From: Martinezella lusitana
Lineage (GTDB): Bacteria; Pseudomonadota; Alphaproteobacteria; Rhizobiales; Rhizobiaceae
DNA length: 64,000 nt
Assembly: GCF_900094565.1 (NCBI RefSeq)
Contig: NZ_FMAF01000001.1
Coordinates: 620,001-684,000, forward strand
Direction of reading: 5' to 3'
A model generated the notes under the pieces. It was given only the letters and a program-made list of their open reading frames with translations, was not told the DNA's origin and did no database searches. This document shows, piece by piece, positions 19,969 to 28,397 of this stretch (within the stretch, counting starts at the first letter, position 1; each line of letters starts with the position of its first letter). A program made the translations under genes and the position numbers.

Positions 19969-20021
19969 ATTTCTCGCAAAGCTCCCTGCTCATGACATTT
20001 GTCGTTGAACCGATCCCGGCC

Positions 20022-20564
20022 TCAAAGGCTCGACGGGTTCAGGATAGCCGCATGAAGATCGCGGTATTCCTCGCAAGTCGTGTTGCCGCAGAGCGCCTTG
20101 ATCGTACTCAGCTGATCGTTGGCGAGATCCATCTGACCCTTGATGACGTAGGCTTCGCCGAGATATTCGCGGACCAGCGTGTATTTCGGATCCATGGCGA
20201 CGGACTTCGTATAGTAGGAAATACCTTCATCGGTGCGGCCGAGCTTGCGGGTGGCATAGCCGCGATAGTTCAGCGCTTCGGCCGTGTTGGGGTTCTGCAT
20301 GGTGTCGAGGACCGCCAACGCTTCCTGATAGCGATGATCCTTCTTGGCCAGCGAATATGCATAGTCAGCGCGGTTTTCGTCCGTGACGTTGGCACCTTGC
20401 TGCTTGACGCATTTCTTCGTCTTCTGGTCGTAGATCTCGCCCTTCTTGCAGGTCGGCGTCGTGCTGGAATTGTCGCCGGCTGCGAAAACCGGAACGGTGA
20501 AGGCACTGAGGGCGAGGCCTGCGCCGAGGGCAATGGAAGCCAGGCGGAATGCTGTGGTCGTCAT
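20022..20564 (-). CDS. secreted tetratricopeptide-repeat protein
   Basis: A 180-residue protein with a Sec signal peptide (residues 1-29, FRLASIALGAGLALSAF then VPVFAAGD). A small Cys-bracketed segment follows (Cys39 and Cys52, CKKGEIYDQKTKKC), then TPR-like helices (AEALNYRGYATRKLGRTDEG; YYTKSVAMDPKYTLVREYLG). It is probably a periplasmic scaffold. ATG 20564 has AAGGAGA 7 bases upstream. It lies just upstream of the ECF sigma gene on the same strand and is divergent from the polyketide synthase. Confidence 0.8.
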   Translation of the reverse strand: MTTTAFRLASIALGAGLALSAFTVPVFAAGDNSSTTPTCKKGEIYDQKTKKCVKQQGANVTDENRADYAYSLAKKDHRYQEALAVLDTMQNPNTAEALNYRGYATRKLGRTDEGISYYTKSVAMDPKYTLVREYLGEAYVIKGQMDLANDQLSTIKALCGNTTCEEYRDLHAAILNPSSL

Positions 20565-20759
20565 GGAATGTCTCCTTGGCAAAATGGACGTTGCGAGGGG
20601 AGAACACACCGCCTGCTGCTTTTATTCGGATCGCCTGAGAATATTTTTTCTTCAGACCTTTGGCGGTCGTCACTCTTTTGTGACCGCCCCGGCATCGAAT
20701 AGATGTCGATCGTTGCGTGTTTCACAGGGCACGCCCTCCAAGGGCAGCAGGAGAAACTC

Positions 20760-21812
20760 GTGATCGATACCGTCAAACTTCTAAGCCTTGCCGTCGCAAC
20801 CCCCGACAACATCATTCTCCAATCGGAGGCCGCCGAAACGGCGGGCCGATTGTTTTCCGAGCGATTCCAGGATTTCAAATATCTGGCCCGCGTCTTCGAA
20901 AGCACCGGCATCCGCAAGCGCCATGTGGCGCGGCCGCTTTCCTGGTTCGAACAGCCACATGGCTGGCAGGATCGCATGGCGGCCTATGTCGAAGTCGCAA
21001 CCGAGCTCTTCCGGCGGACCGCGATAGGGGCGCTGCAACGCGCCGGGATCGAAGCTCATCAGGTGGATTGCATCGTCACGGTCTCTTCCACCGGCGTTGT
21101 GACACCAAGCCTCGAAGCGCGGCTCGCCGGCGAGCTCGGCTTTCGCTGCGATATCGAGCGGGTGCCGATCTTCGGGCTCGGCTGCGCGGCAGGCGTTTCC
21201 GGCCTTGCCATTGCCTCGAAAATGGCGAGAAGCCGGCCGGGCGCAGTCGTCCTCTTCGTCTCGATCGAACTCTGCTCGCTGGCCTTCCGCCTGGACGAGC
21301 TGACCAGACCCAACATCATCGCCACGGCCCTGTTCGGCGACGGGGCGGCGGCCTGCGTCCTGAGGGCCGGAGATGGTGGCATCGCCGAAATCGAATCGAC
21401 GGGCGAGCATCTCTTCCCCGACAGTCTCGGCATCATGGGCTGGAAGATCGACGACACCGGCTTCGGCATCGTCCTCGAGCAATCGCTGCCAGTCTTTGCC
21501 GAGACCCATGTCAGAGCCGCGATTGAAGGCATTCTCGATCGAGCCGGGCTCTCGCTATCGGATGTCGACCGTTTCATCTGCCATCCCGGCGGCGCCAGGG
21601 TGCTTGCGGCGCTGGAAAGCGCGCTCGGTCTCGAGCCCGGCTCGCTCGATATAGAACGCGAGGTGATCGGTGATTACGGCAACATGTCCTCCCCCACCGT
21701 GTTGTTCGTGCTGGAACGCGCGATCGCCGCTGGATTGCCTGAACGTTCGGCATTGGTTGCGATGGGGCCGGGGTTTACGGCGAGCTGCATCACGCTGAAG
21801 AGGGTCGCATGA
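20760..21812 (+). CDS. type III polyketide synthase
   Basis: A 350-residue chalcone/stilbene synthase-fold homodimeric condensing enzyme. The catalytic triad is complete: Cys142 (FGLGCAAGVSG), His275 (FICHPGGAR) and Asn308 (GDYGNMSSPT). Length matches the family when translation starts at GTG 20760, which has AGGAG 6 bases upstream; the ATG at 20703 has no such site. Such enzymes extend fatty acyl-CoA with malonyl-CoA to give alkylpyrones or alkylresorcinols. The next gene overlaps it in ATGA and is a methyltransferase-like membrane protein, as in the Bacillus bpsA-bpsB pair. Confidence 0.93.
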   Translation: MIDTVKLLSLAVATPDNIILQSEAAETAGRLFSERFQDFKYLARVFESTGIRKRHVARPLSWFEQPHGWQDRMAAYVEVATELFRRTAIGALQRAGIEAHQVDCIVTVSSTGVVTPSLEARLAGELGFRCDIERVPIFGLGCAAGVSGLAIASKMARSRPGAVVLFVSIELCSLAFRLDELTRPNIIATALFGDGAAACVLRAGDGGIAEIESTGEHLFPDSLGIMGWKIDDTGFGIVLEQSLPVFAETHVRAAIEGILDRAGLSLSDVDRFICHPGGARVLAALESALGLEPGSLDIEREVIGDYGNMSSPTVLFVLERAIAAGLPERSALVAMGPGFTASCITLKRVA

Positions 21813-22309
21813 TGCTGTGGCCATCGATCGCTCTTCTGAGTTTCGTGACATTGCAGCGGCTGGCGGAACTGGCCTATGCGAAGCGCAACACCGCCGCCCT
21901 CCTTGCCCGCGGCGCCCGGGAATGCGCTGGGGAGCACTATCCCTTCATGGTGGCGATGCATGCGGCATGGCTCGTCGGCCTGTGGCTGCTTGCCACCGGC
22001 CGGCCGGTCGATCCCGTCTGGCTCCTCCTGTTCATGGTGCTTCAGGGATTGCGTCTCTGGGTATTGGCCACGCTCAAGGAGCGCTGGACGACGCGTATCA
22101 TCATATTGCCCGGAGCGCCCCTTGTGACGAATGGGCCCTATCGCTTCCTCAATCATCCGAACTATGTGATTGTCGTCGCCGAGATAGCGGTGCTGCCGCT
22201 TTGCTTCGGCATGCCGCTCTATGCAGCGATCTTTTCGCTGCTGAACGGCATCATTCTCACTATCCGCATCCGCGCCGAGAACGCCTGCTTGAGACAGACT
22301 GCGGCCTGA
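21809..22309 (+). CDS. isoprenylcysteine carboxyl methyltransferase family protein (BpsB/YpbQ-like)
   Basis: A 166-residue integral membrane protein with about four or five hydrophobic segments. The ICMT-family C-terminal SAM-binding signature GPYRFLNHPNYV is near residues 108-119. Its ATG overlaps the polyketide synthase stop (ATGA), indicating translational coupling. In Bacillus the equivalent protein methylates alkylpyrones made by the adjacent type III synthase, so the likely role here is O-methylation of the polyketide lipid in the membrane. The product has not been shown. Confidence 0.85.
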   Translation: MMLWPSIALLSFVTLQRLAELAYAKRNTAALLARGARECAGEHYPFMVAMHAAWLVGLWLLATGRPVDPVWLLLFMVLQGLRLWVLATLKERWTTRIIILPGAPLVTNGPYRFLNHPNYVIVVAEIAVLPLCFGMPLYAAIFSLLNGIILTIRIRAENACLRQTAA

Positions 22310-22438
22310 CCGCATTTTTCATTTGCGCCGCTGAAATTTGGCAGGCATTTTCGATGCTTAGGGCGCAGTCCACGCAACGATATCAAACCTTCCGTGAGAT
22401 CGCGCTGAGTGCCATGAACATGCGGATAGCAGGGGAAA

Positions 22439-23686
22439 ATGACAAAGGACGCAATCGTTCTCGGCGCCGGCATCGTCGGCGTATCGACGGCAATCCACCT
22501 TCAGCGGCGGGGACGCCAGGTCGTCCTCGTCGACAGGAAGGAGCCCGGCCAGGGAACGTCCTTCGGCAATGCCGGCCTCATCCAGCGCGAGGGCGTGGTG
22601 CCCTACGGCTTTCCGCAGCAATTCGGCCTGCTGCTGCGCTACGCCTTCAACAATCGCGTCGATGCGCATTACCATCTACGCGCGCTCCCCGCGCAGATCG
22701 CCTTCCTTGCCCGCTATTGGTGGAATTCCAACACCAAGCGCCATGAGATGATCTCGCGCGCATATGCACCATTGATCGAGCATTCCGTGAGCGAACACAA
22801 CGACCTCATCGAAGCCGCCCACGCCAAGGAGCTGATCCGCAAGAACGGTTGGGTGGAGCTCTTCCGCTCGAACGAGAAACGCGACGCGGAGTTTGCCGAA
22901 GCCGAACGTCTCAACCGCGAATTCGGCATCGCCTACGATGCGCTGACCAGCGCGGACGTGGCGACGGCGGAGCCGCATCTCAAAGACAGCTTTGCCGGCG
23001 CCTTGCGCTGGCGCGATCCATGGTCGGTGGTCGATCCGCATGGGCTGACATCAGCCTATCGCCGTTACTTCGAAAGCATCGGCGGCCGCGTGACGACGGG
23101 GGACGCCGTCTCGCTTGGCCGATCCGGCTCGGCCTGGAGAATGGTGACGGCGGAAGGGTCGATCGAGGCGGAGGATGTCGTCGTCGCGCTCGGACCCTGG
23201 GCAGACCTGGTGACGAAACGCTTCGGCTATGCCTTTCCGCTCGGCGTGAAGCGCGGCTATCACATGCACTATGCCGCCGAGGGCAATGCCGTTCTCAACA
23301 ATTGGACGCTGGATGCCGAACGCGGCTATCTGCTGGCGCCGATGAGCCGCGGCATCCGGCTGACGACGGGGGCGGAATTCGCGCTGCGCGACGCACCAAA
23401 GACGCCGGTGCAGCTCGACCGCGCCGAGGCCGTCGCCCGCACCGTCTTCCCGCTCGGCGAACGGCTCGACCCCGAACCCTGGATGGGCGCCCGCCCCTGC
23501 ACGCCCGACATGATGCCCATCATCGGCAAGGCGCCACGCCACGAGGGATTATGGTTCGCCTTCGGCCATGCGCATCACGGCCTGACGCTCGGTCCCGTGA
23601 CCGGCCGCGTGCTCGCCGAGCTCATCACCGGCGAGAAGCCTTTCATCGATATTTCGGCTTATGCGCCGGATCGATTCGCGCCGTGA
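22439..23686 (+). CDS. FAD-dependent oxidoreductase, D-amino acid dehydrogenase-like
   Basis: A 415-residue DadA/DAO-type flavoprotein. Residues 5-32 form the Rossmann dinucleotide motif (VLGAGIVGVSTAIHLQRRG, then VVLVDR), with TSFGNAG next. The C-terminal FAD segment is WMGARPCTPDMMPIIG followed by HHGLTLGPVTGR. It oxidatively deaminates an amine or D-amino acid, probably feeding electrons to the respiratory chain. It starts 129 bases after the methyltransferase gene on the same strand, with AGGGGAAA before the ATG, and may be a separate unit. Substrate not assigned. Confidence 0.85.
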   Translation: MTKDAIVLGAGIVGVSTAIHLQRRGRQVVLVDRKEPGQGTSFGNAGLIQREGVVPYGFPQQFGLLLRYAFNNRVDAHYHLRALPAQIAFLARYWWNSNTKRHEMISRAYAPLIEHSVSEHNDLIEAAHAKELIRKNGWVELFRSNEKRDAEFAEAERLNREFGIAYDALTSADVATAEPHLKDSFAGALRWRDPWSVVDPHGLTSAYRRYFESIGGRVTTGDAVSLGRSGSAWRMVTAEGSIEAEDVVVALGPWADLVTKRFGYAFPLGVKRGYHMHYAAEGNAVLNNWTLDAERGYLLAPMSRGIRLTTGAEFALRDAPKTPVQLDRAEAVARTVFPLGERLDPEPWMGARPCTPDMMPIIGKAPRHEGLWFAFGHAHHGLTLGPVTGRVLAELITGEKPFIDISAYAPDRFAP

Positions 23687-23694
23687 TCTTCAGC

Positions 23695-24222
23695 CTAGCG
23701 GATTGCCGCAAGGCCCTTGAGAGCAGCTTCGACAATGCCGTCGATCGTGTCGTCGATATCGACGGTGACGACACCAGGCTCGCCGGTCGGCACTTCCAGC
23801 GTCTGCAGCTGGCTTTCCAATAGCGAGGCGGGCATGAAATGGCCCTTGCGTTCGCCCATGCGCTTGGTCAGCAGCTCCTTGGAGCCGTCAAGATAGATGA
23901 AATAGAGATGGCCGCCGGCAGCAGCACGCAGGCGTTCGCGATAGATGCGCTTGAGCGCCGAGCAGGAAACGGCGATCCCCTCGCCCTTGGCAAGGCTTGC
24001 CGTGATCTCCTGGCCGATCTTTTCGAGCCACGGCCAGCGATCCTCGTCGGTCAGCGGGATGCCCTTGCTCATCTTCTCGACATTGGCCGCCGGATGCAGC
24101 GCATCGCCCTCGATGAAATGTATGTCGAGCCGAGCCGCCACGCCCTCGCCGATCGAGGATTTGCCGCTGCCGCTCACACCCATGACGATGATGGCAAGGG
24201 GAATCTTGGATATTTCACTCAT
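23695..24222 (-). CDS. gntK: gluconokinase
   Basis: A 175-residue thermoresistant-type gluconate kinase phosphorylating gluconate to 6-phosphogluconate. The P-loop is GVSGSGKS (15-22). Family signatures are IEGDALHPAANVEKMSKGIP, LTDEDRWPWL and VSCSALKRIYRE. The start at 24222 (MSEISKIP) matches family length; the longer frame adds 21 residues. It converges with the FAD enzyme, the two stops being about 8 bases apart. With zwf elsewhere in the window it supplies the Entner-Doudoroff pathway. Confidence 0.94.
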   Translation of the reverse strand: MSEISKIPLAIIVMGVSGSGKSSIGEGVAARLDIHFIEGDALHPAANVEKMSKGIPLTDEDRWPWLEKIGQEITASLAKGEGIAVSCSALKRIYRERLRAAAGGHLYFIYLDGSKELLTKRMGERKGHFMPASLLESQLQTLEVPTGEPGVVTVDIDDTIDGIVEAALKGLAAIR

Positions 24223-24300
24223 ATTGTTTTCTGCCTTGAACCATGGCCGATAATGACAGTCAGGCAGGTTCCACCGTTGACGCATCCAAGTGCCTGGCCC

Positions 24301-24346
24301 CTCAGCCTAACCCTCTCCCCGCACGCGGGGAGAGGGTTAGGCTGAG
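24301..24346. repeat. perfect 20-bp-arm palindromic repeat
   Basis: Bases 24301-24320 and 24327-24346 are exact reverse complements around the loop gcacgc, with core ccctctcccc/ggggagaggg. Elements of this sequence type recur between genes in many rhizobia. It lies between the gntK start and the dppF stop. As RNA it would form a very stable hairpin that could end or protect the dpp transcript. No T-run follows. Confidence 0.8.
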
Positions 24347-24434
24347 CAAGCCAATCGGCATCTGCAACTGTGACGGAGGCAGTGCCGGGCAAAAAGGCGC
24401 GGGAAAGCCGGACCTGCCTGTTTCACAACTTGGA

Positions 24435-25388
24435 TCAATCCAGCGGAAAGAAACAGGAAAATTTATGCGTTCCCTCGCCGGTCAATTCCGGCGCGGTCTG
24501 CCGGCATTTGTCCTGCGCGCGCCAGCAGCGCGGGTTGAAGTGGCAGCCGGTCGGCGGGTTGAGCGGCGATGGCAGCTCGCCCTGCAGGCGGATGCGGTTC
24601 TTCTCGCGCTCCGGATCGGCGATCGGCGTCGCAGACAGAAGTGCCGCGGTATAGGGATGGCGCGGGCGGCTGAAGACCTCTTCGGCCGTGCCGGTTTCGA
24701 CCGGTCGTCCGAGATACATCACCATCACGTCATCGGCGATGTGGCGGACGACGGAAAGGCCGTGCGAGATGAAGAGATAGGCAAGACCCATCTCCTTTTG
24801 CAGATCCATCAAGAGGTTGAGAACCTGCGCCTGAATCGACAGGTCGAGCGCGGAAACCGGCTCGTCAAGCACCAGCACCTTCGGCCGCAGCATCAGGGCG
24901 CGCGCAATGGCGATGCGCTGACGCTGGCCGCCGGAGAACATATGCGGGTAACGGTCGTAATGCTCCGGGCGCAGGCCGACGCGCGCCATCATCTCCTCGG
25001 CCTTGCGGCGGCGGGTCGCGGCATCGTCATCGGTGTTGATCTTCAGCGGCTCCTCAAGAATGGAGCCGACCTTCTGGCGCGGGTTGAGCGAGCCATAGGG
25101 GTTCTGAAAGACGATCTGCACGGCGCTGCGCAGGCTGCGATCGCCGAGCTTCGCCGGCTTGCCGTCGATCAGCAATTCACCTGATGTCGGGTGTTCGATC
25201 ATCGTCACCAGACGGGCGAGCGTCGACTTGCCGCAGCCGGATTCACCAACGACGGCGAGCGTGCGGCCCGACTGCAGGCTGAAGCTGACACCGTTCAGCG
25301 CCTTGACGGTCGCCTCCGGTTTGAAACTGCCGCGCTTGATGGTGTAGAAACGGGCGAGATCGCGCCCTTCGAGAACAGCGCCGGTCAT
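24435..25388 (-). CDS. dppF: oligo/dipeptide ABC transporter ATP-binding protein DppF
   Basis: A 317-residue ATPase with Walker A GESGCGKST, signature FSGGQRQR and Walker B VLVLDEPVSALD, plus the OppF/DppF C-terminal domain with the Cys-bearing segment CHFNPRCWRAQDKC. ATG 25388 overlaps the dppD stop in ATGA; the long upstream frame is inside dppD. It is the last gene of dppABCDF. It pairs with DppD to power peptide uptake through DppBC. Confidence 0.94.
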   Translation of the reverse strand: MTGAVLEGRDLARFYTIKRGSFKPEATVKALNGVSFSLQSGRTLAVVGESGCGKSTLARLVTMIEHPTSGELLIDGKPAKLGDRSLRSAVQIVFQNPYGSLNPRQKVGSILEEPLKINTDDDAATRRRKAEEMMARVGLRPEHYDRYPHMFSGGQRQRIAIARALMLRPKVLVLDEPVSALDLSIQAQVLNLLMDLQKEMGLAYLFISHGLSVVRHIADDVMVMYLGRPVETGTAEEVFSRPRHPYTAALLSATPIADPEREKNRIRLQGELPSPLNPPTGCHFNPRCWRAQDKCRQTAPELTGEGTHKFSCFFPLD

Positions 25389-26401
25389 GCCGCACCTCCT
25401 GCTGCTTGCGTGGCGGCAATGCCGGGATGGCCGAGCGGCTTGCCATGTTCCAGCGGATAGTTGCAAAGGGTCCTGCCGAGATCGACGCCCTGGCGTGTGA
25501 CGCCCTTGTCGCATTCGGGCGTGGCGAAGGAACAACGCGGTGCGAAGAGACAGCCCGTGGGCCGATCGTGCTGACCGGGGACGACGCCGGCGATGGACGG
25601 CAGGCGCTCGCCGACCACGGCACGCTCCGGCAGCGCCGAGAGAAGCGCGGCCGTATAGGGATGATGCGGATCGCGGAACAGCGCCTTGACCGGCTGTTCC
25701 TCCACTTTCTGGCCGGCATACTGCACCTGCACGCGCTCAGCCGTTTCGGCGACGACGCCCATGTCATGGGTGATGAGCACCAGCGCCATGCCGTGCTCCC
25801 GCTGCAGGCGTGCGAGCAGATCGAGGATCTGCGCCTGGATTGTCACGTCGAGCGCGGTGGTCGGCTCGTCGGCGATCAAAAGCTTCGGATTGCAGGCGAG
25901 CGCCATGGCGATCATGACACGCTGGCTCATGCCGCCCGACATCTGGTGCGGGAAGTTCGACAGGCGATCTTCGGGCGCCGGAATGCCGACGAGATTCAAA
26001 AGCTCGATCGAACGCTGGCGGCGCGCCTTGCGGTCGAGACCCATATGGATGCGCAGGGTCTCGCCGAGCTGGAAGCCGACCGTGAAGCACGGATTGAGGC
26101 TCGACATCGGCTCCTGGAAGATCATCGCCATGTCCTTGCCGATGATCTTGCGGCGCTGGCGCGCGGAGATGCCGCGCAGGTCCTTGCCATCGAACATCAT
26201 GCGGTCGGCGGTGATGTTCGCCGTCCAGGGCAAGAGCCCCATCATGGCGAGCATGGAGACCGATTTGCCGGAACCGGATTCACCGACGATCGAGAGGATC
26301 TCTCCCTTGTCGCAGGTGAGCGAGACACCGTCGACTGCCCGGAACAGGCCGGACGAGGTCTGGAATTCAACGGTGAGATTTTCAATATCGAGAAGCGCCA
26401 T
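25385..26401 (-). CDS. dppD: oligo/dipeptide ABC transporter ATP-binding protein DppD
   Basis: A 338-residue ATPase with Walker [10 protein letters not shown], a Q-loop in [10 protein letters not shown], signature MSGGMSQR and Walker [14 protein letters not shown], then the oligopeptide-transporter C-terminal extension ([17 protein letters not shown]). Start 26401 (MALLDIENL) shares a base with the dppC stop. It is fourth in the operon and heterodimerises with DppF. Confidence 0.94.
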   Translation of the reverse strand: MALLDIENLTVEFQTSSGLFRAVDGVSLTCDKGEILSIVGESGSGKSVSMLAMMGLLPWTANITADRMMFDGKDLRGISARQRRKIIGKDMAMIFQEPMSSLNPCFTVGFQLGETLRIHMGLDRKARRQRSIELLNLVGIPAPEDRLSNFPHQMSGGMSQRVMIAMALACNPKLLIADEPTTALDVTIQAQILDLLARLQREHGMALVLITHDMGVVAETAERVQVQYAGQKVEEQPVKALFRDPHHPYTAALLSALPERAVVGERLPSIAGVVPGQHDRPTGCLFAPRCSFATPECDKGVTRQGVDLGRTLCNYPLEHGKPLGHPGIAATQAAGGAA

Positions 26402-27294
26402 TACGACCTCTTCAGCTTCGGGTCGAAGGCATCGCGCAGGCCGTCGCCCATCAGATTGATGGCGAGGACCGTGATCAGGATGCAGAGACCGGGGAAAGTG
26501 ACGAGCCAGGGGTTGCTCTGGAAGAACTCGCGCGAGTCGGCGAGCATCGTGCCCCATTCCGGCGTCGGCGGCTGGGCGCCCTGGCCGAGAAAGCCGAGAG
26601 CCGCGGCATCGAGAATGGCAGAGGAGAACGCGAGCGTGCCCTGCACGATCAGCGGCCCCAGACAGTTCGGCAGGATCGTCTTGAACATCAGCCGCAGCGG
26701 ACCGGCACCGGCGACGCGCGAGGCGATGACATATTCCTTGTCGCGTTCGGTCATGACCGATGCGCGCGTCAGGCGCACAAAATGCGGCTGGTTGACGATG
26801 GAGATCGCGATCATGGCGTTCGTCAGGCCAGGCCCGAGAATCGCCACCAGCACCAGGGCAAGCAGCAGCGACGGGATGGCCAGGATGATGTCCATGATGC
26901 GCATGATGATCGTATCGGTGCGGCCGCGAACATAGCCGGCGAGGAGGCCGATCAGAATGCCGGCGATTGCCGAAAGCGAGGCGACCACGAGGCCGATGAA
27001 CAGTGAAAACCGTGTGCCGTAGATGAGGCGCGACAGGAGATCGCGGCCGTTGGCATCCGTGCCCAGCAGGAAGCTGCTGTTGCTGCCCTGCGCCCAGAAC
27101 GGCGGCAGGCGCTGCATGTCGCTGCCATAGGCGGCATCGGGATCATGCGGGGCGACGAGGCCGGCGAAGATCGCCAGAAACAGGACGAAAAGAAAGATCG
27201 CAAGGCCGATGACGGCGCCCTTGTTGCGAGAGAAGTAGTACCAGAACTCCGCCAGAGCGGAGGGGCGGTCGGATTTGACGCTAACCGTGCTCAT
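26401..27294 (-). CDS. dppC: dipeptide ABC transporter permease DppC
   Basis: A 297-residue inner-membrane permease with about six helices. It has the N-terminal OppC-type segment ([20 protein letters not shown]) and the [17 protein letters not shown] signature. The EAA-like loop [17 protein letters not shown] contacts the ATPases. It is 9 bases downstream of dppB and overlaps the dppD start by one base. Confidence 0.95.
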   Translation of the reverse strand: MSTVSVKSDRPSALAEFWYYFSRNKGAVIGLAIFLFVLFLAIFAGLVAPHDPDAAYGSDMQRLPPFWAQGSNSSFLLGTDANGRDLLSRLIYGTRFSLFIGLVVASLSAIAGILIGLLAGYVRGRTDTIIMRIMDIILAIPSLLLALVLVAILGPGLTNAMIAISIVNQPHFVRLTRASVMTERDKEYVIASRVAGAGPLRLMFKTILPNCLGPLIVQGTLAFSSAILDAAALGFLGQGAQPPTPEWGTMLADSREFFQSNPWLVTFPGLCILITVLAINLMGDGLRDAFDPKLKRS

Positions 27295-27303
27295 GAGCCG
27301 CTC

Positions 27304-28308
27304 CTAATGACGAATGCGTGGATTGACGAAGCCGTAGAGCACGTCGACAGCCAGATTGACGAGCATGACGATGCCGGCAATCAGCAGCAGGCCGCCCTGC
27401 ACCACCGGATAATCACGCTTGAAGACGGCGTCGATCATCCATTTGCCGATGCCCGGCCAGGAAAAGATGCTCTCCGTCAGGATGGCGCCGCCGAGCAGCA
27501 CGCCGACCTGCAGGCCGATGGTGGTGACCACAGGGATCATGGCGTTGCGCAGCGCATGCACGGAGACGACCCGCAGCGGCGACAGGCCCTTGGAGCGGGC
27601 GGTGCGCACATAATCCTCGCCGAGCACTTCCAGCATGGCCGAACGTGTCTGCCGCGCGATGACGGCAAGTGGAATGGTGCCGAGAACGATCGTCGGCAGA
27701 ATCAGCGAATTGAGCGCGGACCAGAAAGCGCCCTTCTGACCGGACAGCAGGCTGTCGATCAGCATGAAGCCGGTGATCGGCTTGAAGAAGTAGATGAGAC
27801 CGATGCGGCCCGAAACCGGCGTCCAGTGCAGATAGCCGTTGAAGACGATGATCAGCAGCAGGCCCCACCAGAAGATCGGCATGGAATAGCCGACGAGGGC
27901 GACGCCCATGACGGTCTGGTCGAACCATGTCCCTCGTTTGACGGCGGCGAAAACGCCGGCCGGAATGCCAAGACAGATCGCCAGGATCATGGCGCAGATC
28001 GACAGCTCGAGCGTTGCCGGGAAGAAGGTGAAGAAGTCGGTCAGCACGTCACGCTTGGTGGTGATCGAGGTGCCGAGGTCGCCGTGCAAGGCGCTCCAGA
28101 TGTATTTGCCGTACTGAACGACCATCGGCTGGTCGTAGCCGAGATCGTGCGAGATCTGGGCATGGCGTTCCGGCGACATCACGCGTTCGCCCGACAGCAG
28201 CATGACGGGATCGCCGGGAAGCAGGCGGATGAAAGAGAAGGCGACGATCGATACGCCGAGGAATGTCGGGATCAGCACCGCAAGACGGCTGAAAAGAAAT
28301 CGCAACAT
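27304..28308 (-). CDS. dppB: dipeptide ABC transporter permease DppB
   Basis: A 334-residue inner-membrane permease with the OppB-type N-terminus (FLFSRLAVLIPTFLGVS, then RLLPGDP) and the EAA-like cytoplasmic loop ARSKGLSPLRVVSVHALRNA. It is the second operon gene, separated from dppA by 89 bases that hold two hairpins. It forms the channel with DppC. Confidence 0.95.
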   Translation of the reverse strand: MLRFLFSRLAVLIPTFLGVSIVAFSFIRLLPGDPVMLLSGERVMSPERHAQISHDLGYDQPMVVQYGKYIWSALHGDLGTSITTKRDVLTDFFTFFPATLELSICAMILAICLGIPAGVFAAVKRGTWFDQTVMGVALVGYSMPIFWWGLLLIIVFNGYLHWTPVSGRIGLIYFFKPITGFMLIDSLLSGQKGAFWSALNSLILPTIVLGTIPLAVIARQTRSAMLEVLGEDYVRTARSKGLSPLRVVSVHALRNAMIPVVTTIGLQVGVLLGGAILTESIFSWPGIGKWMIDAVFKRDYPVVQGGLLLIAGIVMLVNLAVDVLYGFVNPRIRH

Positions 28309-28327
28309 GACAGTTGTCCAAATTTTT

Positions 28328-28379
28328 CCGGCGGTCAGGCAGATTGCCTGACCGCCGGGTCGCCCGGTTCTAGCCGGGC
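28328..28379 (-). promoter_or_regulatory. intercistronic hairpins between dppA and dppB
   Basis: A perfect 14-bp stem with a 3-base loop (28328-28341 with 28345-28358, core ggcggtcaggca) and a second 6-bp stem gcccgg/ccgggc (28362-28379) lie between the dppA stop and the dppB start. On the transcribed strand they are followed by AAAAATTT, not a T-run. They fit an mRNA-stabilising or partial-attenuation element that keeps the binding protein in excess over the permease. Confidence 0.7.
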
Positions 28380-28397
28380 ATTCTCACAGACTTTTTG

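Noticed and set aside
24301..24346. Insertion sequence end or CRISPR repeat
   Set aside because: A single palindrome without target duplication, transposase or spaced copies is better explained as an intergenic repeat/hairpin.
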